A stretch of DNA of 64,000 nt, from the NCBI GenBank assembly GCA_030068145.1, contig JAPJBO010000984.1, forward strand, positions 1-64,000, in the 5' to 3' direction. The position numbers were made by a program, and so were the translations under genes. Position 1 is the stretch's first letter. Each line of letters opens with the position of its first letter. Shown here piece by piece: positions 43,340 through 52,344 of the stretch. Source of the DNA: Diplonema papillatum (taxonomy: Eukaryota > Euglenozoa > Diplonemea > Diplonemida > Diplonemidae). The notes under the pieces were generated by a model. It was not told the DNA's origin. It ran no database searches and saw nothing but the letters and a program-made list of their open reading frames with translations.

Positions 43340-45897
43340 GAAAGTATGCGTGTGTGTGTGTGTGTGTTGCGGACCCGTTTTAACGTGGTGCCTCCCTTTA
43401 CGAAAGTACGACCACGCTCATTTATGGCTAGGTAACGGCCGATGCACCCTCGGGCTGGGAGTGGGGGTCTCTGTTCGCTCTTCTGTTTGCATGGTGCTTC
43501 GGGCAGCAGCTGGCTAATGCTTCGTTTGCTACTACGCAGTCGCCGCAGCGTCCTAGTCTGTGTGCTGTGCAAAAGTGCATCCGCGGCCTTAGACCATCCG
43601 ATCCGTGATGATGCTGCTTGAGGCGACAGCAGGTCTCCGCCGGTAGGCGCTTTTTGACGCACTCCCTGCATCGCGGCTTCCTGTGATGCGAGCAAACCAC
43701 TCCGGGGCGGGAGGTATTCACCGCGCCTTCTGGGGCCTCGAACGGGGGGGCTCCTTCGCACGGTTCCGTGCTTGAGCTTCTTCCTGCCGCTTCAGCCTTC
43801 GTCTTCCAATCCGGCTTTCCCTGCGTCCACCCTGCCGGATAGGCCTCCTCTGGCAAAAAAGTTGCGGCCCATCCCAGGTGCGGAGGGAACGGGCTGTTTT
43901 CTTGTTGGTCTGGCCGATTTTCTCGTGTGTGTTCGCGTATCTTCATGATCACATCCTCGGTCGCGGTCAATAACTGTGCACGCCTCGAAACACCCCGCAC
44001 AACCGTTCCTCCCACAGATGTCAAAACGGTGGTGGAGTATTCATGGCCGCAGAACCACGGCTGTGCAACCACCTTCCCATACGCCTTCCCCATTTCGATG
44101 AGGCTGAGCGCTTTTCCTAGACCGGACCGACGGAAGTTTGCCAGCATGGTCTCTTGTTGCTGCCGGGTGGGCCTTTGGCGTTGCACCAGGTCCATGGCGG
44201 CGTTGCTGAGCGCGTCCGCGTCTGTGTTCTGCTCCCGCGCAACGTGCTCAATGTGCAGTGTCAGCCGTCTCTGCAGGGACGACACCTTCAAGGCCGCGCG
44301 CGTCAGATACGGCTTCAGTTCCTCTGAACATGCCATGCGTCGTGCGAGGTGCCCGACAACCAGCGCCGAGTCGCCTCGCACCGTGCATTCCTCTCCTTCC
44401 GCTTCGCCTGCATCCCCCAGCAGGTGCAGGCCCGCTAGCAGTCCTTCGTACTCTGCTACGTTGTTGCTGCGCACGGTCGGCAGTGGCAGGACCACTTCTG
44501 CCACTTTCACTCCATCGCGGTACACGACTGCCCCCGCCCCGGCAACGGCGAAGGCGGTCCCATTCGCTCTCGCCCCGCCATCGAAATAAACCAGGAGCCT
44601 GCTGTCTCCCATTTCCCGGGCCGGTAACGTAGCGCGGGCTGCCGTTGCCTTGCCTGTTGGTGCTTGTGGAGGAGCTGAGTAGAACCTACTCTTCAGGTCA
44701 GGGAGTCGCCGTCCTGTGTACAGCTCGAAATCCACTGCCAGTTCGATGAAACTGGTTCCCAGCTCATCGTGCCCTGGGGGGGCCCACTTCGTCTGCTGCA
44801 GCCAGTCGGTAAATGCCATCCACATCTCTTGGCCATATTTCCACTTCGTTCCGACGGCGGAAGGTGCAATGGCAGGGACCGTGAGTCTGTGTGGTTCTGA
44901 TGGCTTCCACCCACGCGGGTAGTCCACGGTCCTGTGATGCCTGGCGGACCTGTCAAGCAGGCCGTCTGCTTCCTGACGTCGAGTTAGGACCTCGACGAAG
45001 AAAAGGTGTAGCCGCTTTAGTACACGCAACCTTTCTTCCCTAGCTGCCGGCAGCCCGGGGATCGCTTCGTCTCCTCGTACAGCTGGGGCCACCCCGCACA
45101 AGCGTAGGCACGGGGGCCAATTCCTTTGCACGTTTACCAAGTCTCCGTGCTTCGATCGACTTCGTTCCCAGGCTGGGCACATCCAGAACAAGTGCTCTAC
45201 CGTCTCCCGGTCCTGTGTGTCGCAGTACGGGCAGTTTCGTTCACCCAACCCCGTTCGCCCGGTTGCCGGTGTGGCCCCCGCAAGTACCGACTTCAGCATG
45301 CCGGCTTCGTACGCGGTGAGGGGGGAGTCCCGCATTTCTAGTAGGTGCCGGGTTGCCTGGTGGTCTACCCCGTTCTGCACACCCCCGAAGTCCGCTGCTC
45401 GCCGCGCTGCGAGCTGAGCCATCTCACGCAGCCTCAGCGCGTGCCGCAAGTCGTGTTGAAAGATTCGGGTGCAGCCTTGCGCCGCTGCATCGTGCACTAC
45501 CTCGTCTCCGGCTTCGTTCGTGTAGGCAATGCTGGTCGGTGCCACCCAGCGCCACTGGAGCCCATCCAGAGCTCTCTTGAAAAGGGCTAGGGGCCCTCTC
45601 AGCATTAGTAGCGTGTCGCTTTGCTCCCATGCCGTCCGGGACAGAGTCCGCGTGGACTCCCACTTCTCGACTTGAACAGCCCAGGTGGTTATTCTCCGGT
45701 AAACGGGCACTACTACCGGGTCGAGTCTGTGCCCGTGGTGCAGTATGTGCAGCACGGCCTCCTGGGCTCGCCGCGGCGGTCCCGTCCACACCGCGTCAGT
45801 AAACAGCCTTCGTAGGCGCACGATGTCCCGCTTCCTGAGTTCGGACACTGCGGTGCCGTAGTACCGCTTTGCCCCTACCGTCATACTAACGACCAGT
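43340..45897 (-). mobile_element. 5'-truncated LINE inserted in a (CA)n tract
   Basis: It contains only the region downstream of the RT plus RNase H and 3' UTR, compared with the copy at 1-2.7 kb. The 3' end (CACGTTAAAACGGGTCCGC) passes into (AC)n, and the 5' truncation point is also next to (CA)n. This suggests target-primed insertion at a CA microsatellite. It lies in RRM-gene intron 1, in the gene's orientation. Confidence 0.85.
43428..45884 (-). CDS. LINE ORF2 C-terminal part: zinc knuckle and archaeal-type RNase H
   Basis: 818 codons without a stop; the apparent Met is simply where the truncated element begins. Order: RT-connection region (GAKRYYGTAVSELRKRD, VLHILHHGHRLDP), a CPYC...HLFWMC zinc knuckle at about 215-235, a linker, RNase H at about 440-580 (LVYFDGGARANG, NNVAEYEGLLAGL, VRGDSALVVGHL, HVAREQNTDADALSN), then a Cys/His-rich tail. 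The RNase H motifs are those of the archaeal-like class reported in some plant and oomycete retroelements. Without RT it cannot move on its own. The intact frame suggests a recent insertion. Confidence 0.88.
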   Translation of the reverse strand: MTVGAKRYYGTAVSELRKRDIVRLRRLFTDAVWTGPPRRAQEAVLHILHHGHRLDPVVVPVYRRITTWAVQVEKWESTRTLSRTAWEQSDTLLMLRGPLALFKRALDGLQWRWVAPTSIAYTNEAGDEVVHDAAAQGCTRIFQHDLRHALRLREMAQLAARRAADFGGVQNGVDHQATRHLLEMRDSPLTAYEAGMLKSVLAGATPATGRTGLGERNCPYCDTQDRETVEHLFWMCPAWERSRSKHGDLVNVQRNWPPCLRLCGVAPAVRGDEAIPGLPAAREERLRVLKRLHLFFVEVLTRRQEADGLLDRSARHHRTVDYPRGWKPSEPHRLTVPAIAPSAVGTKWKYGQEMWMAFTDWLQQTKWAPPGHDELGTSFIELAVDFELYTGRRLPDLKSRFYSAPPQAPTGKATAARATLPAREMGDSRLLVYFDGGARANGTAFAVAGAGAVVYRDGVKVAEVVLPLPTVRSNNVAEYEGLLAGLHLLGDAGEAEGEECTVRGDSALVVGHLARRMACSEELKPYLTRAALKVSSLQRRLTLHIEHVAREQNTDADALSNAAMDLVQRQRPTRQQQETMLANFRRSGLGKALSLIEMGKAYGKVVAQPWFCGHEYSTTVLTSVGGTVVRGVSRRAQLLTATEDVIMKIREHTRENRPDQQENSPFPPHLGWAATFLPEEAYPAGWTQGKPDWKTKAEAAGRSSSTEPCEGAPPFEAPEGAVNTSRPGVVCSHHRKPRCRECVKKRLPAETCCRLKQHHHGSDGLRPRMHFCTAHRLGRCGDCVVANEALASCCPKHHANRRANRDPHSQPEGASAVT

Positions 45898-45921
45898 GTG
45901 TGTGTGTGTGTGGTTGCATAC

Positions 45922-46374
45922 CCGTCTGACGTCGCCGAAGGCGGAGAAGGTGTCGTGGAGGATCTCTTCCGAAGCGTCGGCGGTGTTGAGGTTGGTCAGG
46001 TAGAGGTCGGTGTTCTCCTGCTCCTGCAGCTCGCGCAGCTTTCGGGTGAAGTCGTCGCTGGGGGGCGCCGCGAGCTTCGGCGGGCCAGGCCGGCCCTTGC
46101 GCTGTACCTTGAGGCTCAGCGCGTGGTATTTGAAGCCGTCGTACAGGCACCCCTGCTCCGCCTCGTCGACGGTTCCGAAGGTGATGAAGGCGAAGTGCGT
46201 GTCTTTGGAGTTGCTCTTCTCGATCCGGACGTTGTTCACCTGCCCGGCGACGCCGAAGAGCCGCTTCAAATCGTCCGGCTCGACCGGCGTCTGCGCATTG
46301 ATGTTGCCGACGTATATCTCGCTGTCCTCTTTGCTGCTCTGTTCTTTGCCACGGCCCGGACTCCGCGTCCGCAT
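45922..46374 (-). CDS. two-RRM RNA-binding protein, exon 1
   Basis: ATG at 46374 (MRTRSPGRGKEQSSKEDSE) to donor CGG/GTATGC (45922/45921), 151 codons. RRM1 spans about 19-92, with RNP2 IYVGNIN and RNP1-like THFAFITF. A basic linker (VQRKGRPGPPKLAAP) follows. RRM2 opens at about 118 with RNP2 LYLTNLN and breaks at FSAFGDVRR. RRM2 is finished by the exons at 41219 and 40348. RRM proteins bind single-stranded RNA; which process this one serves cannot be told. Without splicing the frame would read into (CA)n-encoded HTHTHT and stop. Confidence 0.87.
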
Positions 46375-46838
46375 GCCGGACGAACGGTTTGACTTGGGAT
46401 TCGGTATTGTTCTGCCTTTCTGAACGTATCCGTTTTGTTGTTTTATTTGGTTTCTTGTTTCTTTTCGTTGTTGTTGTTTCTGTTGTTTTGATCCGCTTCG
46501 TTAAATGAATCGAACTCTTATTATGCTATGCTTTTATCACAGAATAACAAATTCACGGCGAGAGCCTACGCTGGTTTGTTCACAGTAAGTGGACATCGAC
46601 GGTCGATGAGGGCACCGTGTGCCTCCTCTGCATATCCATCCTCATATGCCAGTATTGGACCCAATACTGAGGTGCTACATACTACATGCACTGTGCAGTG
46701 TGCACACGCGCTGTGGATCAATACCTAGCTTAGGTATTAGGTATACGCACTGTGCTGCTACACGCATGCACTACGTATGCGTACGGTGTACGCGCAAGCG
46801 CTCACCCAGAGATTACTTCCACCGTATATAGAGCACAT
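46375..46838. other. upstream region of the RRM gene
   Basis: T/TTG-rich stretch just 5' of the gene (46430-46500), then short palindromes rich in GCATGC and GTACGC (46740-46800). No gene. Confidence 0.35.
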
Positions 46839-46888
46839 GTCTTGATGCGAGGGGTTTATCCCAACCTTCTGAATACCAGCAGTACGCT
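46839..46888 (-). rRNA. 50-bp SSU rRNA fragment, inverted
   Basis: Reverse complement of 41919-41970 in the 18S fragment, with about two mismatches (AGCGTACTGCTGGTATTCAG on the minus strand). It is a second, smaller piece of the same rRNA region. Confidence 0.7.
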
Positions 46889-47542
46889 ACGAGAAAGGGT
46901 GGCTTGCAAGAACGTCGACTGCTGTGATACGAGGATTGAGCTTAGAGTCTTTATCCCGCAGTGAGGTTTTGGTCAGCTGCGCGTGTCGCCCGAAAGAAAG
47001 GCAAAAAGAGCACAATGGCGCCGCGTGGAACAGGAAAGCAGGACTCAACGAAACACTTCTGAGCGAAAAAGAAACGGATGAAGCAGTATGGTCAACGCGT
47101 CACGAAGGGCATTGCCTGCAGTCTACGGAGCTGCATTGAACCAGTCAGATGTGGTCGGCCATGCTCAGCCAGACTGAAGTCCAGCCGTTTGTGGTCGTTA
47201 CTTTGAGAGCGAAATTTTTTTGAAAAGTGCCGTCCGGAAAGGTAACGGGAAACGCCATCGAAACGCACTTTTTCATCCAAGTTCGGGCGCCTGAAAGGTC
47301 TTATTGCCCCATTGTGTTGGTTTGGTTATTTAGGGCCACCGCGTCGGGCCTGCTTGTCGGATGCGACACGGTGGCAGCTGGTATTGTGATGCAATGGACA
47401 ATGAGACGAAACGGAGAAACGAGGAGAATGCTAACTAGATGCGGTAACAAAAGTGCTTCCGGGCTAGCCAGAGAGCAAAGTAGCACTAGTGCAGCAGCTC
47501 CACAAGTAGAATATAGGGCCTCGTGTGCTTTCCCCGACAACT
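46889..47542. other. unassigned region
   Basis: Several short overlapping frames on both strands and no domain or splice context. No gene called. Confidence 0.3.
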
Positions 47543-47775
47543 TTGTTTTTTAGAGTTAAAGTTCGCTTGAAATTCCGGGGTTTTAGGGTCTCCGTGTGAC
47601 CGTTCATGAATGGGTTCTCTTAGAGCAAGGGCTATGTGGTTACGGGTTGTATATTTAGTGCACGCTTTCGTTATGGGTTATGGCTAGCCATGTCCGGGAC
47701 TGTTTGTGACCGACACCAAGTACATTCCTTCGTGGAGTGTAGTCTTGGGCCCCCCACGTTCTACAAGTTGAGCAG
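47543..47775 (+). repeat. Rep-C, conserved copy 2
   Basis: Nearly identical to 11640-11880 up to the CCCCCCACGTTCTACAAG block; it begins at CTTTGTTTTTTAGAG. Confidence 0.8.
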
Positions 47776-48298
47776 GGGTTGCCTTGTAGCCCGTACCGGT
47801 CTGTTGTCTGCGTTTATATGTATTTCTCGCAGTGTGGTGCTTCACGTGGTGCGGGTTGTGTCCGTCCTAAAATAAGGTTTTTTTTGGGTAGATTTGCAGG
47901 TAAAACTGTTCGTTGCTCGCCACAGTTAAGGCACTCTTTTTGACAGATTCCTGGTGAAACTGCCTTGCGGTTGTGACGAAAGACTTTCCTGTTGAAAATG
48001 ATCGCGACTGTGAGCAACGGTCCCCCGTGCCACAATCGCGACCGTCAATCACGTTTACAGTAAGACGGTCCGCCCCTATCCCCTGGAACAGCATCGCATT
48101 GCCTGCCCCTGCCTACCATGGCTGCACGGTTCTATCAGGCCCATCCGTATCCGTATCTACCAGGAGTGCCATCATAGAATTGCCTGGTCCGGTATTTCAC
48201 GTTGCAACGCAGGACACTGCTGCAGATTCTCCGCATTCTAACTTCGAATTCCCACGGTATCACGGTCGAATAGGAGGGGGATTGGACCGGCCTAAAAA
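47776..48298. other. unassigned region
   Basis: An imperfect inverted pair (ACAATCGCGACCG near 48032, and AATGATCGCGACTG near 47998) and a weak match to 51900-52150. No gene. Confidence 0.3.
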
Positions 48299-49500
48299 CA
48301 TTTAGACGTAAAACGAGGCTCGCGATAGCGACGCAGGCAGTCCCGAAGGCGACCACCGTGTCCAGCAAAGCGACGGCCGGGTAGTCGACCCGGGAGGCGT
48401 ACACACTCTTCTCGATTTCGGTCATGCGGCAGTTCGGGAGGTACTCGTCGAAGGCGCTGAAGAAGCAGTCCCACTCCGAGCCCAGCGCGGCCGAGGTTGA
48501 GACTTCCCTAAAACCTGAGATTTGGGCCAACACGCAAAATCTGAGATTGGGGAGAAACTTGACCTTTTCAGGTTTGCAAAACCTGAGATTCCCAATTTTG
48601 CACTGCCGAAGACGAGCGACCTCAGGTGGACAACCGCGGCATCAGTCGAATAGGAGGGGGATTGGGCCGGCTTAAAAACATTTAGACGTAGTTGTACGAG
48701 CCTTCCGTCTTCGTCGTCAGCTTCATGAACTCCCCGGAGGGCGACGACACCCCGCACTGCGCGATGTGCCAAACGAGGCTCGCGATAGCGACGCGCAGTC
48801 CCGAAGGCGACCACCACGTCCAGCACAGCCACGGCCGGGTAGTCGACCCAGGAGGCGTTCACGCTCTTCCCGATTTCGGTCATGCGGCAGTTCGGGAGGT
48901 ACTCGACGAAGGTGCTGAAGAAGCAGCCGACTCCGAGCCCAGCGCGGCCGAGGTTGAGACTTGCAAAACCTGAGATTTGGGCCAATACGCAAAATCTGAG
49001 ATTGGGTGAAGAACCCTGACCTTTTCAGGTTTGCAAAACCTGAGATTCCACTGCCGAAGACGAGCGACCTCGAGGGGAAAAGCGCGGCATCCATCGAATA
49101 GGAGGGGGATTGGGCCCTTAAAAACAGTTAGACGTAGTCGTACGAGCTTTCCGTCTTCGTCGTCAGCTTTCACCCCGCACTGCGCGATGTGTCAAACGAG
49201 GCTCGCGATAGCGACGCAGGCAGTCCCGAAGGCGACCACCATATCCAGCACAGCGACGGCCGGGTAGTCGACCCGGGAGGTGTACAGGCTCTTCCCGATT
49301 TCGGTCATGTGGCAGTTCGGGAGGTGCTCGTCGAAGGTGCTGAAGAAGCAGTCCGATTCCGAGCCCTGTGCGGCGACGTTGAGACTTGCAAAACTGAGAC
49401 TTGGGCCAACACGCAAAATCTGAGATTGGGTGAAGAACCCTGAGATTTTCAGGTTTGCAAAACCTGAGACTGCCAAAGACGGGCGACCTCCGGTGGACAA
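48299..49500 (-). pseudogene. three decayed tandem copies of the LMBD1-like last exon region
   Basis: Copies at about 48299-48660, 48665-49110 and 49120-49520 repeat the 49549-49850 end of the neighbouring gene (FFSTFDEYLPNCRMTEIG, VDYPAVAVLDMVVAFGTA, the TKTEGSYDYV end) with small deletions and frameshifts. Each carries a 91-106-bp insert (48500-48605, 48957-49053, 49382-49472) at the same codon. The functional gene lacks this insert (site 49825/49826). Confidence 0.85.
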
Positions 49501-49548
49501 CCGCTGCATCAGTCGAATAGGAGGGGGAGTGGACCGGCTTAAAAGCAG

Positions 49549-51093
49549 TTAGACGTAGTCGTACGAGCCTTCCGTCTTCGTCGTCAGCTTTGTGAACTCC
49601 CCGGAGGACGATGACACCCCGCACTGCGCGATGTGCCAAACGAGGCTCGCGACAGCGACGCAGGCAGTCCCGAAGGCGACCACCATGTCCAGCACAGCCA
49701 CGGCCGGGTAGTCGACCCGGGAGCCGTACACGCTCTTCCCGATTTCGGTCATGCGGCAGTTCGGGAGGTACTCGTCGAAGGTGCTGAAGAAGCAGTCCGA
49801 TTCCGAGCCCAGCGCAGCGAGGTTGCCGAAGACGAGCGACCTCGGGTGGACAACCGGCAGCAGGCACACTGTCGCGTGCGCCGCCAGCACCAGGAACGCG
49901 GACGACAGGAAGCACGCCTGGGCTGTGGTGTGCACTTTTTCGACGGACTGCGCCAAGCAGAACAGCTGGACCCCCAGGTCAGTGAACATGGCGAACGCCG
50001 CCGCGGCGAAGAGAGTGTACGTCAGGCAGACGACGATTGCGGTCCCAGCGTACCCGGAAGCAGCCATGAACGCATCCGTGACATCGCCCCAGTTCGCCGG
50101 GGACTCCGTGGCGAACACGCAGAGGTGTCCGCACGGGCTGTTGGCCAGGGCGTACACCCTCCCGCCGACGACGCCGGCCAGCACGAAGCCGGCGAACAGC
50201 AGGATCGCCGCGCCCGTCCCCACGCGGGCGGCGCGCCGCCGCGTGGTTTCGACGGCTTCCGACTCGGCTTGGAGGGCCCGCTTCCGCTTTTCGAGCTTCG
50301 CCTTCGCCTTCTCGCGGTCCCGGAGGGCGGCCTTGTCCTCCTTGTCGATCGGCTTCTTCAGGTCGCTGAAGTACTGCGACTTCAGCGCCTGCACCGAACG
50401 TGCGAGTTCGTCGAGTTTGTCGTCGACAGCTTCGTTCGCCGCGTAAAGCTCCCTCGCAGTCATCCTCCCGCGGAATAGCCGGCACGGGACCAACGCGAGA
50501 CCTGCCCCCACGTAACACACGAACACCGGCGCGGCGGCGATAGACAGAGCGATGGAGAGCAGCTGGAAGGCACGGTCCGTCTGCGTGCTCCCGCTCAGCG
50601 CGTTGAGCCAGTTCTGGACGGTCGCCTCGAGGTGCTCGCCACCGCCGTGCTCGGCGAAGCCGGCGGCGACGACGGCGCCCGGCACTAGCAGGAACGGCGC
50701 AGCGAGCAGCAGCGACACGGCCGCCTTCCGCTGGGGGGACTGCGCCTCGCGATCCTCCCGCACCCACCAGCTGAAGTGATCGGAGTGGAACGCGTACGCG
50801 AATGGCACGACGCCGAAGACGTAGAGCGCGGCGGACAAGTCGACCGCCTGGTGCGACGCTTTCACCATCGGTCCCCGCGCGGAGTCGAGGTAGCGCAGGT
50901 CGTACAAGTCGAGGACGAGGAGGGCGAGCTTCGCGCCGGCCAGCAGGAAGCCGACCGACGAAACGACCACGGTGCGCCACCGGCCCTCGTGGTAGTCACC
51001 GTGCAGCTTCGAGTAGTAGCGGAGCCCGCCTAAAAAGGAGCAGAGCACGAGGATCCCGAAGACGACGCCGAGCCCGATCGCTGATGACGCCAT
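49549..51093 (-). CDS. LMBD1-like nine-helix membrane protein
   Basis: 514 residues, ATG 51093 (MASSAIGLGVVFG) to TAA 49549. Hydrophobic helices lie near 5-25, 43-63, 83-105, 122-147, 170-205, 297-317, 343-368, 380-405 and 455-480. A long charged coiled coil (about 215-290, KAALRDREKAKAKLEKRKR) lies between helices 5 and 6. This topology, the VVPFAYAF loop and the ALVPCRLFRGR box before the coil match the LMBR1/LMBD1 family. The human LMBD1 protein is a lysosomal membrane escort needed for cobalamin export, so an endolysosomal role is likely (family inference). Length is close to the family's 540. Three degenerate copies of its 3' end follow downstream. Confidence 0.8.
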   Translation of the reverse strand: MASSAIGLGVVFGILVLCSFLGGLRYYSKLHGDYHEGRWRTVVVSSVGFLLAGAKLALLVLDLYDLRYLDSARGPMVKASHQAVDLSAALYVFGVVPFAYAFHSDHFSWWVREDREAQSPQRKAAVSLLLAAPFLLVPGAVVAAGFAEHGGGEHLEATVQNWLNALSGSTQTDRAFQLLSIALSIAAAPVFVCYVGAGLALVPCRLFRGRMTARELYAANEAVDDKLDELARSVQALKSQYFSDLKKPIDKEDKAALRDREKAKAKLEKRKRALQAESEAVETTRRRAARVGTGAAILLFAGFVLAGVVGGRVYALANSPCGHLCVFATESPANWGDVTDAFMAASGYAGTAIVVCLTYTLFAAAAFAMFTDLGVQLFCLAQSVEKVHTTAQACFLSSAFLVLAAHATVCLLPVVHPRSLVFGNLAALGSESDCFFSTFDEYLPNCRMTEIGKSVYGSRVDYPAVAVLDMVVAFGTACVAVASLVWHIAQCGVSSSSGEFTKLTTKTEGSYDYV

Positions 51094-52344
51094 TTCCGGT
51101 GCAGCGGGGGAAAGAGCCCCGGTTAGTTTACGCTTGTTTCTTTTTTGAAGCAGGCTCTCCCCTCTCCCTAGTTCATTCGGTGTTTTGAAACGCTGTTTTC
51201 TGCATGGTTTGGGTTCTGAAAGAGACGCGGGTCAAGCGGCTACCGATCGTCCAGAACGTAAGGAGCCATCGATCCCTCTCTCTTTCTCACGTATCTACAA
51301 TCTCCCTGCCCGAAAAAGAAGACGCAGTCGAACGAGCATCACTGTGTGATGTGAATTTGAGCGTGCGACATCCATCCGGTTCCGGCGGAATGACTGAAAT
51401 GGATGTCTCTGACGGTTCCTGGTGTTTTTTTTGTTGTTGAACACGGTGTTCTAGCCAGTGACTGCCTTATCCCGGGGAAACGAGCTGGGGTGATCACTTT
51501 TCATCCACCTACCGACAACACACCCTGAAGGCCGTGTGGAGCTCTTCGTGGTGGATCAGCTCCCTCAGTGAAACTGCGATTACGCTGGCTTCGGGGAGTC
51601 TTAGAAGTTTCTGCACAACAAAAGGAAAGGATGGGAAAGGATGGCAATTGTTGGTGCTGGGTGGTTGTCCCAGTCCTGGTGTCACGGCGGAAGCCGCGGC
51701 ACAAACAGGCGAAGCGGGAAACGGTGAGCGGCTGAACGCTTTCGTGGACCCCTTACGGGAAGGAACGGGGTGCAATGTGTCAGCGTACAAGCAGGGCTAG
51801 GTGGGACAGAACAGCTTTTGTTGTCAGCACATGCACACACGTCACGATGAGCACATGGACACGTCGACAAAACAGCACATGTGCATAAGCCGGTTCACCC
51901 GTATCCCTGGAACTGCGACGCAATGCCTTCCACCAGGGTCTGAAGCACGGTACAATCGAAGAGGCAGCCACCTAGTGATTAATGCAGGCCATGGCTGCAC
52001 ATGTTCTGCATTCTAACCCCAAGCTATCGGGTGCACTAAGCTGCACCACGGTTGATCAGGTCTATCTCTTTTCCCTGGAGCTGTATAGCCTTGTCTCGTG
52101 CTGTATGTCACTCAGTGACGAATGCAGGCCATCGCTACAGATACTCTGCATTCTAACTTTATATCTGCATTCGCACTTTATATAATATCACACCAGGTCT
52201 ATCAGAGGGACGGACCGGTTTACGTCTTCAGTGTCGTCGACAGTGGGTTTAAGAACACCGTTGGATTCCTCTTGTTCGGGACAGTTCCAAGCTGGCACTT
52301 TATTAGCAGACGTCACTCTACTGCTGTGCGGCAGACTTCGCTCC
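51094..52344. other. intergenic region with Rep-L
   Basis: Rep-L copy 2 lies at 51515-51600. 51895-52200 has two loose copies of a GAATGCAGGCCAT..GCT..CTGCATTCTAAC block. No gene. Confidence 0.45.
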
